Source of the DNA: Rhizobium sp. CF122
GTDB taxonomy: Bacteria; Pseudomonadota; Alphaproteobacteria; Rhizobiales; Rhizobiaceae
Reading direction: 5' to 3'
DNA: 64,000 nucleotides
Assembly (NCBI RefSeq): GCF_000282035.1
Contig: NZ_AKKA01000109.1
Coordinates: 32,752-96,751 of the forward strand
In this document: piece after piece, positions 43,434-52,557 of the stretch
How positions within the stretch are numbered: the first letter of the stretch is position 1
Layout of the letters: every line of letters begins with the position of its first letter
Position numbers and translations under genes: made by a program
Notes under the pieces: model-generated
The model's database searches: none
What the model was told of the DNA's origin: nothing
The model's input: only the letters and a program-made list of their open reading frames with translations

Positions 43434-43457
43434 CCACCGCCTCCTTTGAAGCGGTGG
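43434..43457. terminator. Hairpin between convergent lacI-type and ABC binding-protein genes
   Basis: A perfect 7-base-pair stem (CCACCGC/GCGGTGG) with a ten-base loop lies in the 55-base gap between the two convergent genes. Read on the minus strand it is followed by a T-rich stretch (TTTGCTTCTTT). It probably terminates the leftward ABC operon and perhaps both. Confidence 0.5.
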
Positions 43458-43478
43458 CCATCTTCACCAGCTTGGCGA

Positions 43479-44744
43479 TCAACTGCGTGGCAGCAGACGC
43501 CTTACTTCATCAGCAGCGTCGTCCAGCGCTTCGTGCGGGGTTGCGGACTGGTCGACGACACGCGAGGTGTTGTCGACGATCGTCTGCGTGACGCGAACGC
43601 CATTTGCACCTGGGAAGGCGTACCAAGGGATCATGCGCGGCATCTGCTTCAGGCCGGCCTGGAAGAGCGGGTTCTGCTGATAGAAGTCGCCGAGATATTC
43701 CGGAGACTTCGCGGCCAGCTCGTTGTTCGGCACGTAGCCGGTGCCGGGTACGACGACCGAGGCGCCATACGGCCCGGCGGCAAACTTGGCAAACTTCCAG
43801 GCTGCATCCTGTTTGGTGGCCTCACGCGTCAGGATGACAACCGCGTTGCCGCCGGTCGGCAGCTTACCGTTGACCGGATCGAGCAGCGGGATTTCGGCGG
43901 TGCGCAGGTCGAACTTGCCGCCGACATTCTTGATCGTGTTGCGCAACGCGCCGGTTGTCTGGAAGGCAAAACCGACCTTGCCGGCAACGAAAGCCTGTTC
44001 GCCAGCGGCCTTGGTGAAGACCGGCATGCCAGCTTCCTTGACCATGCGCTCGACGATGGTCATCGCCTTCTGGCCTTCCGGGCCGTTGAAGGCCACGCTG
44101 CTTTCGTCTTCGCCTAGCATCTTGCCGCCGGCACCGAACAGCAGCGCGGAGAACATCCAGTCGTCGCCCTGCCAGCGGAAGTCGATGGAATCGACGCCGT
44201 TGCCCAGCGCCTTGATCTTGGCGCCGAGTTCGATGACTTCGTCCCAGGTCTTCGGCGGATTGTCGGGGTTGCCGCCGGCAGCCTTCACCAGGTCGGCATT
44301 GTAATACATGATCGGGTTCGACGTCGCGAAGGCGAGGCCGACTTGCTTGCCGTTCACCTGTGCGAGCTTCAGGATGTTGTCCGAGAAGCCCTGTTCCGCC
44401 ATGCTCTTGTCCTTGGCGATCAGCGGGCCCAGGTCGACCGGGAGGTCGCGCTCGTTGGCCATGCGCAGGCGGTTCAGACCGATGAAGGTCAGGTCCGGCA
44501 TCTCGGGCGTGCCGGCCTGACGCATGATCGTCTGGATGCCTTCCTCGTAGGTCGCGGACGGGTTTGCGAACTGGATCTTGATGTCAGGATTTTCCTCCAT
44601 GAACTTCTTCGAGATCGTGTCCATCACGTCCTTGAAGAAACCCGGCATCGGATAATGCACGGTCAATGTCGTCTCGGCACGGGCCGGAAGCGACACCGTC
44701 ATGGCGACCGCCGCGGCGGCTAGAATCTGTGTGAAATGCTTCAT
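43479..44744 (-). CDS. CUT1-family ABC transporter, extracellular binding protein (UgpB-like)
   Basis: A 421-residue family-1 solute-binding protein. The signal peptide (core residues 5-20) ends PARA, so cleavage is after about residue 23. The mature part has NPDIKIQFANPSATYEEGIQTIMRQAG and the late TGGNAVVIL and VPGTGYVPNN blocks common to UgpB and disaccharide binders. AGGAG stands eight bases before the ATG. It is the last gene of a five-gene operon whose first gene is a phosphodiesterase, so glycerol-3-phosphate or a glycerophosphodiester is a sensible guess; a sugar is equally possible. Confidence 0.88.
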   Translation of the reverse strand: MKHFTQILAAAAVAMTVSLPARAETTLTVHYPMPGFFKDVMDTISKKFMEENPDIKIQFANPSATYEEGIQTIMRQAGTPEMPDLTFIGLNRLRMANERDLPVDLGPLIAKDKSMAEQGFSDNILKLAQVNGKQVGLAFATSNPIMYYNADLVKAAGGNPDNPPKTWDEVIELGAKIKALGNGVDSIDFRWQGDDWMFSALLFGAGGKMLGEDESSVAFNGPEGQKAMTIVERMVKEAGMPVFTKAAGEQAFVAGKVGFAFQTTGALRNTIKNVGGKFDLRTAEIPLLDPVNGKLPTGGNAVVILTREATKQDAAWKFAKFAAGPYGASVVVPGTGYVPNNELAAKSPEYLGDFYQQNPLFQAGLKQMPRMIPWYAFPGANGVRVTQTIVDNTSRVVDQSATPHEALDDAADEVRRLLPRS

Positions 44745-44769
44745 CGCATGGCTCCTGGTTTAAGACCGG

Positions 44770-45606
44770 TCAGCCCTTGAGACCGGTCATGGTGATGCCC
44801 TCGACGAAGCGTTTCTGTGCCAGCAGGAAGGCGGCGACGAGGGGGAAGGTGATGATGAGAGTGGCGGCCATCAGCGCGCCGTAGTCGTCTCCGGCCTCCG
44901 CTGCACGGAAGTAGAGAAGGCCGAGGGGTGGCGTCGCATAGGCCTGGTTCGAGATGACGATCAACGGCCAGTAGAGGTCGTTCCAATGCGCGACGACAGA
45001 GAAGATCGCGAAGGCAGTGATCGCCGGCCAGGCGTTCGGCACGACAACGCGCACGATGATGCCTGCCTCCGTCATGCCGTCGAGACGTGCTGCGTGGATC
45101 AGGTCGTCCGGCATGGAACGGAAGAATTGCAGGAACAGGAAAATGCCGAAGACCGAGATCGTGAAGGGTGCGACCAGCGCGAAGTAGCTGTTCAGACCTC
45201 CGACCTTGTCGAAGGCGACATAGAGCGGCAGCGCGGTCGCGTGGATCGGGACCAGCAGGCCGAGCATGACGAGCATCATCATGGCACGGGCCGCCCGGAA
45301 TTTGAGCTTCGCCATCGCATAGGCACAGGGGATTGCGATCGCCACCTGGATGACAAGGATCAGTACGCAGACCACGACGCCGTTGAAAAGCAGGTTGCCC
45401 ATCGAGACGCGCAACAAGGCCTTGGTGAAGTTCTGGACGTAGAACCATTGCTGCGGGACGAGGGACAGCGATGATGTGAAGATGTCGCTCTGTGCTTTGC
45501 CGGCCGTCGAAATCATGAAGATGTACGGGGCGAGGAAAACGAGAGCGCCGAGGCTCAGGATCGACAAACGGATGATGCGAGCGACGGGGAAGGTGGTTGC
45601 GTTCAT
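44770..45606 (-). CDS. CUT1 ABC transporter permease (UgpE/MalG-like)
   Basis: A 278-residue six-helix permease. The conserved EAA loop (HAARLDGMTEAGIIVRVVVPNAWPA) for ATPase contact is near the C-terminal third, and the protein ends QKRFVEGITMTGLKG, the classic MalG/UgpE C terminus. Its start overlaps the stop of the other permease by four bases (ATGA), and the binding-protein gene follows after 25 bases. Confidence 0.92.
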   Translation of the reverse strand: MNATTFPVARIIRLSILSLGALVFLAPYIFMISTAGKAQSDIFTSSLSLVPQQWFYVQNFTKALLRVSMGNLLFNGVVVCVLILVIQVAIAIPCAYAMAKLKFRAARAMMMLVMLGLLVPIHATALPLYVAFDKVGGLNSYFALVAPFTISVFGIFLFLQFFRSMPDDLIHAARLDGMTEAGIIVRVVVPNAWPAITAFAIFSVVAHWNDLYWPLIVISNQAYATPPLGLLYFRAAEAGDDYGALMAATLIITFPLVAAFLLAQKRFVEGITMTGLKG

Positions 45607-46532
45607 GAGTAGTGCACCTGTCGGTCCTGGATGCGGTATTGCAGGAACATCAGGACGACCAGAATGGCGAGGAAGACGACGGTCATGGCCGAGGCATAGC
45701 CGACCCGCAGATAGACGAAGCCTTCCTGGTAGATCGTGAAAAGGAGCACTTCAGAGGCTTTGTTCGGTCCGCCCTCGGTCAGCGTCTTGACCGTTTCGAA
45801 GACTTTCACGGAGTTGATGATGCTGATCGTCGTCACGAAGAGTGTCGTCGGTCCGAGCATTGGCCATGTGACGAGGCGGAAGCGATCCCACCCGGAACGG
45901 GCCCCGTCGACTTCGGCCGCAGCATAGAGTTCGCGGGGGATGGCAGTAAGGCCAGCCAGGAAGAGCACCAGGTTAAAGCCCACCGATTGCCAGATGCCGA
46001 TGATCGACAGCCCGTAGAGCACGGTGCTCGAGGCGCCGAGCCAATTCGGCCCCTGGATGCCGATTTGCGATAGCATCGCGTTGATCGGCCCGATGGTCGG
46101 GTGAAAGAGGTATTGCCAGACGGTCGCCATGGCGACGAGGAGCGAGGCGACGGGCAGGAAATAGGCAGTCCTGAAGAAGGAGCGGCCGATACCCTCGGCC
46201 TCGATCAGCATGGCAAGGCCAAGCGCCATGAAGATCGAGATCGGTGTGACGATCGCCGTATAGACCGACGTGTTCCAGAGCGAGCGCTTGAAAGTGCGAT
46301 CGGTCAAGAGCTCGGCATAATTCTTAAAACCGACGAACTTGAAGCCGGCATAGCCGAGTTCGAAATCGGTGAAGCCAAGCCAGATCACTGCCGCAACCGG
46401 CAGAAGGATGAACAGGAAGACGAGCACGATCGCCGGCAGGGACAGCAGCCAAGCCGTCCTGGCTTCGTTACGCTCGGTGGTTCTGGACGGCGCACGTCCG
46501 ATGACGCCTGAGGCGGCGGCAATGTCAGCCAT
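45603..46532 (-). CDS. CUT1 ABC transporter permease (UgpA/MalF-like)
   Basis: A 309-residue permease with six helices and the EAA loop ELYAAAEVDGARSGWDRFRLVTWPMLGPT. The end TVVFLAILVVLMFLQYRI is the usual last helix. The ATG at 46532 is taken because it overlaps the upstream ATPase stop by eight bases; an in-frame ATG/GTG 18 bases further up is possible. It pairs with the permease encoded just downstream. Confidence 0.92.
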   Translation of the reverse strand: MADIAAASGVIGRAPSRTTERNEARTAWLLSLPAIVLVFLFILLPVAAVIWLGFTDFELGYAGFKFVGFKNYAELLTDRTFKRSLWNTSVYTAIVTPISIFMALGLAMLIEAEGIGRSFFRTAYFLPVASLLVAMATVWQYLFHPTIGPINAMLSQIGIQGPNWLGASSTVLYGLSIIGIWQSVGFNLVLFLAGLTAIPRELYAAAEVDGARSGWDRFRLVTWPMLGPTTLFVTTISIINSVKVFETVKTLTEGGPNKASEVLLFTIYQEGFVYLRVGYASAMTVVFLAILVVLMFLQYRIQDRQVHYS

Positions 46533-47694
46533 GCGCAGCCTCCCGCGCAACGCTGGTCGTCAAAGGTGCTGCCGGCAGGCGTGCGCCATCGGCGCCGAAC
46601 ACAAGGATATGCTCGCCGGCAATGTGCAGGCGGATCGGCATGCCGGCGGCAAGACCGGCACCTTCGACGGGTGGGATCTTGGCGATCACCGTTTCGCCGA
46701 TCGCGTCCAGACGGCTATAGATGATGATCTCGGAACCGAGGAATTCCACACGCTCGATCCGGGCCGGCAGGCCGCTTTCACCGCCGCGCGTGATGCGGAC
46801 GAATTCCGGGCGTACGCCAAGCGTTACAGCCCTGCCAGCCGGAAGCGTGCGGTTGGAAAGCACACTGCGAACGTCACCGAGAGCCACTGTCGAACCCTCC
46901 TCGATGTGCGAGGGAAGAAGATTGATCCGAGGCTGTCCGATAAACTTTGCGACCTCGATATGCTGCGGATCGTCATAGATGAGCTGGGGTGGCGACAGCT
47001 GGAGGAGTGCGCCACCGATCATCACGGCGACCCGATCCGCCATCGAAAGCGCCTCGGCCTGATCGTGGGTGACGTAAAGGGTCGGCACGCCAGCGCGCCG
47101 GTGCAGTTCGACGATCTCGCCACGGGCATGCACGCGCAGGTTCGCGTCAAGGTTCGAAAGCGGCTCGTCCATCAGGAAGATCGCCGGTTGGCGCACCATG
47201 GCACGACCAAGCGCGACGCGCTGGCGCTGCCCGCCGGACATCTGGCCTGGCTTGCGCTCGAGCAGGTGCTCTATCTTCAGAGAAGCCGCCATGCTGCGCA
47301 CGTCGCGCTTGATGTTGGCGATCGCCTTGCGCTGGCCGGGCATCAACGGCCCAATGAGAGGCAAGCGCTGAGTGCGCGTCAGCCTGCGCATGACGAGCGG
47401 CACGGCGATATTCTGGGCGGCCGTCAGATGCGGATAAAGCGCGTAGGATTGGAAGACCATCGCAATGTTGCGCTCGGCCGCCTTGAGGCGGGTGATATCC
47501 CGGTTTGCGACCACGATCTCGCCGCCATCGGCGGTCTCGAGGCCGGCCAGGATGCGCAGCAGCGTGCTCTTGCCGCAGCCGGACGGGCCGACAAGCGCGA
47601 TGAACTCGCCCGGCTTCGCGTCCAGACTGATGCCCTTCAGGATCGGGTTTTCGCCAAAAGATTTATGAATGCCGCGAAGGGATAGGGCGCTCAC
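46525..47694 (-). CDS. CUT1 ABC transporter ATP-binding protein (UgpC/MalK-like)
   Basis: A 389-residue ATPase with Walker A GPSGCGKS at about 36-43, signature MSGGQRQRVALGRAM, Walker B IFLMDEPLSNLD and H-loop YVTHDQ, then a C-terminal TOBE/OB regulatory domain (about 240-370), as in MalK and UgpC. An insertion of about 15 residues before the signature (near 120-140) is longer than usual. Start overlaps the phosphodiesterase stop by four bases. Confidence 0.92.
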   Translation of the reverse strand: MSALSLRGIHKSFGENPILKGISLDAKPGEFIALVGPSGCGKSTLLRILAGLETADGGEIVVANRDITRLKAAERNIAMVFQSYALYPHLTAAQNIAVPLVMRRLTRTQRLPLIGPLMPGQRKAIANIKRDVRSMAASLKIEHLLERKPGQMSGGQRQRVALGRAMVRQPAIFLMDEPLSNLDANLRVHARGEIVELHRRAGVPTLYVTHDQAEALSMADRVAVMIGGALLQLSPPQLIYDDPQHIEVAKFIGQPRINLLPSHIEEGSTVALGDVRSVLSNRTLPAGRAVTLGVRPEFVRITRGGESGLPARIERVEFLGSEIIIYSRLDAIGETVIAKIPPVEGAGLAAGMPIRLHIAGEHILVFGADGARLPAAPLTTSVAREAAHG

Positions 47695-48518
47695 TCCGCC
47701 GCCTCCTTCTTGACGGCCTTTGGATAGACCTCGTGCACCACTTCATCGAGCACGTGCGCGGTCATGCCCGGCACGGCGACGATCTCACTCATGACGTTGT
47801 CGCCGAGCGTATGGATGACAGCGCCGACGAGACGCTGGCCCGGCATCGCACGCTCCATTTTGTCGATGACGAAGGCAGCCGACGGACCCCAGACAAGCGA
47901 GGTGCCTTCGAAGCGTCCCTGCCAGGCCCAGTGGAGGTGACCGCTGGCAAAGAGCGGCACGTCGTGGGCGGCGATGAGATCGTAGAGCCGTCTGCGCTGA
48001 CTCGGGCGGACGGACCAGTAGCCGGTGTCGCCTTCATGGGGTTCGTCAACGAAGAGCGGCTTATGGGCAAACAGCGCCAACCGGCGACCATTGCGCTTTT
48101 CGAAAGCGTTCTGCAGCCATTCGAACTGAGCTTCCTCTTCATCGTCCTCGTGGCCGAGAAGCAGCGAGTTGAGGCCGACGAGGCGCCAGTCATTCGTGTC
48201 CTCAATCCAGCGGTCGTCGCCGGCAAGTGTGCGCCAGCGCTGCAGGCGCTCGGCATTCACTGGCTGATCCGAGCCCGGCATGTGGCCGACATCATGATTG
48301 CCCGGCACGATAAGCATCGGGATCGACGTCTGACGCATCAGATCCATGCAGAAGGTGATGTCGCTTTCCTTGTCCGCGCCGTCGACCGTGAGATCGCCGG
48401 TATGGACGATGAGGTCAGCGCCGGTTGCCTCGATCCAATTTAGAAGCGGCGCCCAGTTGCCATTGAAATGCGGCTTCTCGGGGCTGAAATGGGTGTCGGT
48501 GATCTGGATGATTTTCAA
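47691..48518 (-). CDS. Calcineurin-like phosphodiesterase (GpdQ/CpdA type)
   Basis: A 275-residue class III metallophosphoesterase with all five motifs: DTH (Asp8, His10), GDLTVDG (Asp42), GNHD (Asn74, His75), a mid His and the late GHLHWAW. CpdA members cut cAMP and GpdQ members cut glycerophosphodiesters. Because it opens a UgpBAEC-like import operon, a role in hydrolysing an imported phosphodiester is plausible, though a class III cyclase gene 0.8 kb away keeps cAMP in play. Start codon is TTG at 48518; GGAG lies somewhat far upstream. Confidence 0.85.
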   Translation of the reverse strand: MKIIQITDTHFSPEKPHFNGNWAPLLNWIEATGADLIVHTGDLTVDGADKESDITFCMDLMRQTSIPMLIVPGNHDVGHMPGSDQPVNAERLQRWRTLAGDDRWIEDTNDWRLVGLNSLLLGHEDDEEEAQFEWLQNAFEKRNGRRLALFAHKPLFVDEPHEGDTGYWSVRPSQRRRLYDLIAAHDVPLFASGHLHWAWQGRFEGTSLVWGPSAAFVIDKMERAMPGQRLVGAVIHTLGDNVMSEIVAVPGMTAHVLDEVVHEVYPKAVKKEAAE

Positions 48519-48815
48519 GGGGGGGCCGCTCTCCGGTTCGGAAGCGTGCCGGATTGTTGGGGCACGCTTGGTGCAGCCTCTTTAATGGTGGCCCGTGTCA
48601 GTGCGGTAACAGCGCTTTCCACTGCCGTTCCATTTTCGTCGCACAACTGTCATGCGAAACTGTGTTCGGTCCCGGGTTAACCTGACCGGAGCGTTCCCAC
48701 TGGCCCGATGCACTTGCTGGCTGAGCCCCTGCGCCTATGTCCCTTCTGTGAGAGTTCGCGAAAGCTGCCGATTGGCCGTCGACGGACCAGGTCGCAGCAA
48801 CCACAGGAGAAGTTG

Positions 48816-49262
48816 ATGCCGGAGCCCCTTGTCGTCCACCGCGAGACCCACATTTCGGCGCCGCCTTCCGCGGTCTTTGCCTTGCTCACCGATCCCGAAA
48901 AGATCCTGCGCTGGATGGGAACTGAGGCACAAGTCGAGCCGCAGCCAGGTGGTCTTTATCTCGTCAACGTTACCGGCGCTCGCTTCGCGCGCGGCTCCTT
49001 TCGGGAGGTCGTGCCTGTCCACCGGCTCGCCTACAGCTTTGGCTGGGACGGGAGCGAGATTGTACCGCCCGGGTCGAGCCTGGTGGAGATAGACCTGATC
49101 GAGAAACCGGACGGAACCCTGTTGCGGTTGACCCACACCGGACTGCCGAATGCCGAGCAGTGTGCCGGACATGCGGAAGGCTGGGAGCATTATATCGGCA
49201 GACTGGCGGAATGCGCGGCCGGGCGCGATCCGGGTCCGGATCGCTGGGCCGGTCGGACCTAG
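48816..49262 (+). CDS. SRPBCC (AHSA1-like) domain protein
   Basis: A 148-residue START/Bet v1-type fold: THISAPPSAVFALLTDPEKILRWMG opens the domain, followed by GGLYLVNVTGARFARGSFREVVPVHRLAYSFGW and the closing TLLRLTHTGLPNAEQCAGHAEGWEHYIGRLA. Such proteins bind hydrophobic ligands or act as Hsp90-activator-like factors, often beside ArsR regulators; none is here. AGGAGAAG stands before the ATG at 48816, which fixes the start. Confidence 0.87.
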   Translation: MPEPLVVHRETHISAPPSAVFALLTDPEKILRWMGTEAQVEPQPGGLYLVNVTGARFARGSFREVVPVHRLAYSFGWDGSEIVPPGSSLVEIDLIEKPDGTLLRLTHTGLPNAEQCAGHAEGWEHYIGRLAECAAGRDPGPDRWAGRT

Positions 49263-49336
49263 TGGCCTCTCCGGCTCCGCGTTGACGCGATAGAAGCGCC
49301 GGTGACAGTTTTCAATCGGAATGGCATGATCCAGGC

Positions 49337-50395
49337 ATGGATCTGCCCACCTCCCTAGCATGGCTGGTCGATGAAGCCGGCACGTCGCCTGATCCCGAGA
49401 GGTTTCTGGCCGAAATGGGACGCAGGCTGCTGGTGGATGGGTTGCCGCTGGCGGGCGGCGCCCTGACACTTGTGGCGCCGCACCCAATCATCGCCCGCCG
49501 TACATGGCTATGGCGGGCCGAAACCGGTGCCGTCATTGAGGCGCTGAGCTTCGTCGATACCTTGCCCAATCAGGCAGGACATGAATGGCTGGCCGGGCTT
49601 GGACCAGTTCATGAGAATATCGTGGGCCCGGCGCCGGATGGTCCGGTGCTCGGATGGGCGGGGACACGAGCGTTTACCCCGGACGAGATAGAGGAGTTGC
49701 ACCTGGCGGCACGCTTTGCCGCCCCTTCCTTGGCGGCGCTCGCGGCAAGGGCAGGGTTGGCCGCACTTCTCGAAGCCTATCTCGGCCGACGGAGCGCTTT
49801 GCGGGTGCAGGCCGGCGCTTTATCTCGCGGCTCGGGCGAAACGATAAGTGCCGCTCTGCTGTGTGCAGATTTGCGAGACTTTACGGCGCTCTCGGAAGCG
49901 ACGGAACCGGCGGTGATGATCATGACGCTTGATGCCTGGTTTGATCGAATTGCAGGTGCAGTCCACGCCTTCGGCGGTGAGGTGCTGAAGTTCATGGGGG
50001 ATGGAGTGCTGGCAATTTTCCCCGTTACGGGAACTGCCGGGAGCGCATGCGAGGCGTCATTGCGTGCGGTTGGTTCTGCTCGCGCGGGTATGACCCATCT
50101 CGATACCATCCGCAGAGGCCAAGGATTGCCGTCACTGCCCTTTGGTGTAGCACTTCACTTCGGGGAGATTCTTTGGGGCAATATTGGCGCTGCAGACCGG
50201 CTGGACTTCACCGCGATCGGGCCGGCAGTCAATCTCGTCAGCCGCCTCGAGGGGTTGTGCAAGCCTCTCGGACATACCGTATTGCTGTCTGGCGCGCTCG
50301 CGGCGGAGGTCGATGCGACCTTGGTTCCTCTGGGGAAGCATGCCTTGAGGGGTATTGCGGAGCCCTGCGCGGTCTTTACTTTGCCTGGCGACTGA
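49337..50395 (+). CDS. Class III adenylate/guanylate cyclase
   Basis: A 352-residue soluble cyclase. Residues 1-150 form an uncharacterised sensor-like region, as in many rhizobial Cya proteins. The catalytic domain (about 170-320) has both metal-binding Asp residues, Asp178 (CADLRDFTALSE) and Asp222 (KFMGDGVLAIFP), and the later FGVALHFGEILWGNIGAADRLDFTAIGPAVNLVSRLE. It should make cAMP. It starts 74 bases after the SRPBCC gene on the same strand. Rhizobial genomes carry many such cyclases. Confidence 0.92.
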   Translation: MDLPTSLAWLVDEAGTSPDPERFLAEMGRRLLVDGLPLAGGALTLVAPHPIIARRTWLWRAETGAVIEALSFVDTLPNQAGHEWLAGLGPVHENIVGPAPDGPVLGWAGTRAFTPDEIEELHLAARFAAPSLAALAARAGLAALLEAYLGRRSALRVQAGALSRGSGETISAALLCADLRDFTALSEATEPAVMIMTLDAWFDRIAGAVHAFGGEVLKFMGDGVLAIFPVTGTAGSACEASLRAVGSARAGMTHLDTIRRGQGLPSLPFGVALHFGEILWGNIGAADRLDFTAIGPAVNLVSRLEGLCKPLGHTVLLSGALAAEVDATLVPLGKHALRGIAEPCAVFTLPGD

Positions 50396-50407
50396 CAGAT
50401 CCCTGGC

Positions 50408-50845
50408 CTAGAACCAAACATCGGCCACCTTACGCGCGTCTGGCGACAGATCCTCGAAACTATGAAGACCGTCAAAGCGTTGCAGGCGAATATCGGACAC
50501 GTCTGCAGGTTCCGCGAGGCGCAGGTTGACTGCAACTCTTGTCTGACCGTTGTTGCTTGGCTTCAAGGCGCGCCAGCTAACGAGATTGCCGCAGCGACGA
50601 CAGAAGTTGAAGGAAAGGGTCCGCGAACCACGAATATACGCGGTCAGTGCATTGGTCTTGTCTTCGACGTGAATTCCTTGGCCGTCATACTCATAGGCCC
50701 ACAAAACGCCGTAACGCCGGCAAACAGTGCAGTTACAGATCGTGGCATCCGGGATGGCGCCTCGAAACTCCCAGTGTACTGCTCCGCAATGACAGGAACC
50801 GCGGGTTATCTTGGGGGTGGGTCGCTGCATTTTGCCCGTAGTCAT
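50408..50845 (-). CDS. GFA (glutathione-dependent formaldehyde-activating) family protein
   Basis: A 145-residue zinc-binding protein of the GFA/CENP-V fold. The Cys ligands appear as GSCHCGAV near the start, CNCTVCRRYG, and FCRRCG. The original GFA enzyme joins formaldehyde and glutathione, but most family members have unknown function. The ATG at 50845 follows GAGGGGAGA; an 18-base extension is less likely. Tail-to-tail with the cyclase gene, 12 bases apart. Confidence 0.88.
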   Translation of the reverse strand: MTTGKMQRPTPKITRGSCHCGAVHWEFRGAIPDATICNCTVCRRYGVLWAYEYDGQGIHVEDKTNALTAYIRGSRTLSFNFCRRCGNLVSWRALKPSNNGQTRVAVNLRLAEPADVSDIRLQRFDGLHSFEDLSPDARKVADVWF

Positions 50846-50972
50846 GGCAATTCTCCCCTCCACTACTCCCTATTCTTCTACCGCAGATGGCTCAGCTTCG
50901 AAAGCTGCGATCATCGAAGTCCGGTGCGTGGACGTTTTCAGGTTGGCCGCCAAGCACGAATTTGGCTGGCAG

Positions 50973-51563
50973 CTATTTTGCGGCAGCGTCTCCTGTCCCT
51001 CGCCCGGCCAGAGTGCTGAGCACGAGTACGATGTCCTGCCAAAAGCCGGCCTTTTGAATGTAGCGGGCATCAGCTTCGGCGAGCGCCTCAGGCGTCGACA
51101 TGTCGATTCCCTGAAGCTGGGCCAGTCCCGTTATGCCGGGTCGCACGGAGAATACCTGGCGTTTGCGTCGCGCGGCGATGACGTCATGTTGCGATGGGAG
51201 ACACGGGCGAGGACCCACGAAGCTCATGTCACCGCGTAAGACGTTGATAAGTTGCGGTAATTCATCGAGCTTGTAGGCCCGCAGTTTCCGGCCAAGCGGC
51301 GTGATCCAGGAGGACGCAGCGTCATGAGAGCCGACGTTGGGGGAGCCCGCCGCCATCGTCCGGAATTTAATGCAGACAAATGGTACCTCGCTCCTGCCCA
51401 CACGCTCCTGAAGAAAAAGCGCGCCGCCAGGCGACGATTTGCGCACAAGGAGCACGAGGACAATGAGGGCCGGAGAAAGAACGATAAGTCCGAGGCCCGC
51501 GGCGCAGATATCAAATAGTCGCTTCAGAGATCTGTTAAAGCCGTTGAGCATCGGGTGATTCAA
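50973..51563 (-). CDS. Short phosphoglycosyl transferase (WreU/PglC-like, starts glycan synthesis)
   Basis: A 196-residue monotopic bacterial sugar transferase. It has one re-entrant hydrophobic N-terminal helix (about 17-40), the QERVG and FRTM segments, the catalytic pair Asp100-Glu101 (KLDELPQLINVLRGDMSFVGPRP) and RPGITGLAQL. It moves a sugar-1-phosphate from UDP-sugar to undecaprenyl phosphate. The small PglC-like size and the two UDP-sugar enzymes beside it match R. etli WreU, which uses UDP-QuiNAc. Start TTG 51563 (AGGA close by) or ATG 51551. Confidence 0.88.
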   Translation of the reverse strand: MNHPMLNGFNRSLKRLFDICAAGLGLIVLSPALIVLVLLVRKSSPGGALFLQERVGRSEVPFVCIKFRTMAAGSPNVGSHDAASSWITPLGRKLRAYKLDELPQLINVLRGDMSFVGPRPCLPSQHDVIAARRKRQVFSVRPGITGLAQLQGIDMSTPEALAEADARYIQKAGFWQDIVLVLSTLAGRGTGDAAAK

Positions 51564-51593
51564 GTTCCTATGTCAAAAATAACGCCAAAGCTC

Positions 51594-52505
51594 TCAAAAT
51601 GAGCGCTTCAAGGCGGTTCGCATATCAAGGGGCGGCGTCCAGTCCAATAGCGCGCGCGTATGCGATATGTCCACCTCCAACCAATCGGTAAGGCGACCTA
51701 CGAGATCTCCTTTGCCGGTTGCCCGGCCGAGGAGATGCAGGATGACCGGAGGAAACGGAACCAGTCGTGCCGAACAATCCATCGCCGCCGCGAGCCGCCT
51801 CAACAACTCGGGGGTCGAGATTGCCTCGTCGTCGCTTGCCAGCAATATTTGACCGGCTGCGGCCCGATGAAATGCTGCGGTTATGATGAGATCGGTAAGA
51901 TTTTCCACGTGTACCATGGATCTTCGATTGTCGATCGACGCCACGGGCAGTGGAATTCCGCTTCGAAGGAGCTTCGTGAGAGCTCGGAAGCTTCCGACTG
52001 CTCCTCGCCCATAGACCAGCGGCGGGCGAATGATGACGATCTCCATGCCAGACGTCTTGGAAAGTGCAATCAGTGCTTGTTCGGCTTCAAGCTTCGAGGC
52101 CGCGTATTCGGTCGTCGGATCCGGTGAATCGTGAGGCGTGAACGGACGCCCCTTGGTCGATCGTTCTCCGTTCACCTTGATGGTGCTGATAAAGACGAGC
52201 CTTTTGACCCCCGATGCGGCCGCCTGCTGTGCAAGGTTGATAGTCCCATCGGTGTTCACCCTTCGGAAAACGTCAGTTCCTGAGCTTGATCCATCGATGA
52301 CGTTCTGGTTTGTCGCTGCGAGATGGATGATGCCATCGACGCCAGGCAAGGCGGCCTTCCAATCCGTTGCGCCATCAATGTCCCCGACAGGGACACTTCC
52401 TGCCTGCGCAGAGCGGCCAGCGGCCCTATAGGCGACATCGCGAGTTCGTAATGCCTGCTGGAGATTTTGACCGACAAAGCCGGTTGCGCCGGTAACCAGT
52501 AGCAT
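51594..52505 (-). CDS. SDR nucleotide-sugar 4-reductase/epimerase (WreQ/WbpV-like)
   Basis: A 303-residue extended short-chain dehydrogenase. The NAD(P) motif TGATGFVG opens the protein, the catalytic Tyr-Lys is in EYAASKLEAEQAL, and the IIRPPLVYG segment follows. The WbpV/WreQ group reduces UDP-4-keto-6-deoxy-GlcNAc to UDP-QuiNAc. The product of the 4,6-dehydratase made from the neighbouring gene would be its substrate. ATG 52505 begins exactly at the Rossmann strand; an extra 41 in-frame residues upstream are not family-like. Confidence 0.85.
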   Translation of the reverse strand: MLLVTGATGFVGQNLQQALRTRDVAYRAAGRSAQAGSVPVGDIDGATDWKAALPGVDGIIHLAATNQNVIDGSSSGTDVFRRVNTDGTINLAQQAAASGVKRLVFISTIKVNGERSTKGRPFTPHDSPDPTTEYAASKLEAEQALIALSKTSGMEIVIIRPPLVYGRGAVGSFRALTKLLRSGIPLPVASIDNRRSMVHVENLTDLIITAAFHRAAAGQILLASDDEAISTPELLRRLAAAMDCSARLVPFPPVILHLLGRATGKGDLVGRLTDWLEVDISHTRALLDWTPPLDMRTALKRSF

Positions 52506-52557
52506 TCTCAGCTCCGAGCCGACGGCAGTATGCAAGGCAAACCTTTGACGCTGGCTG

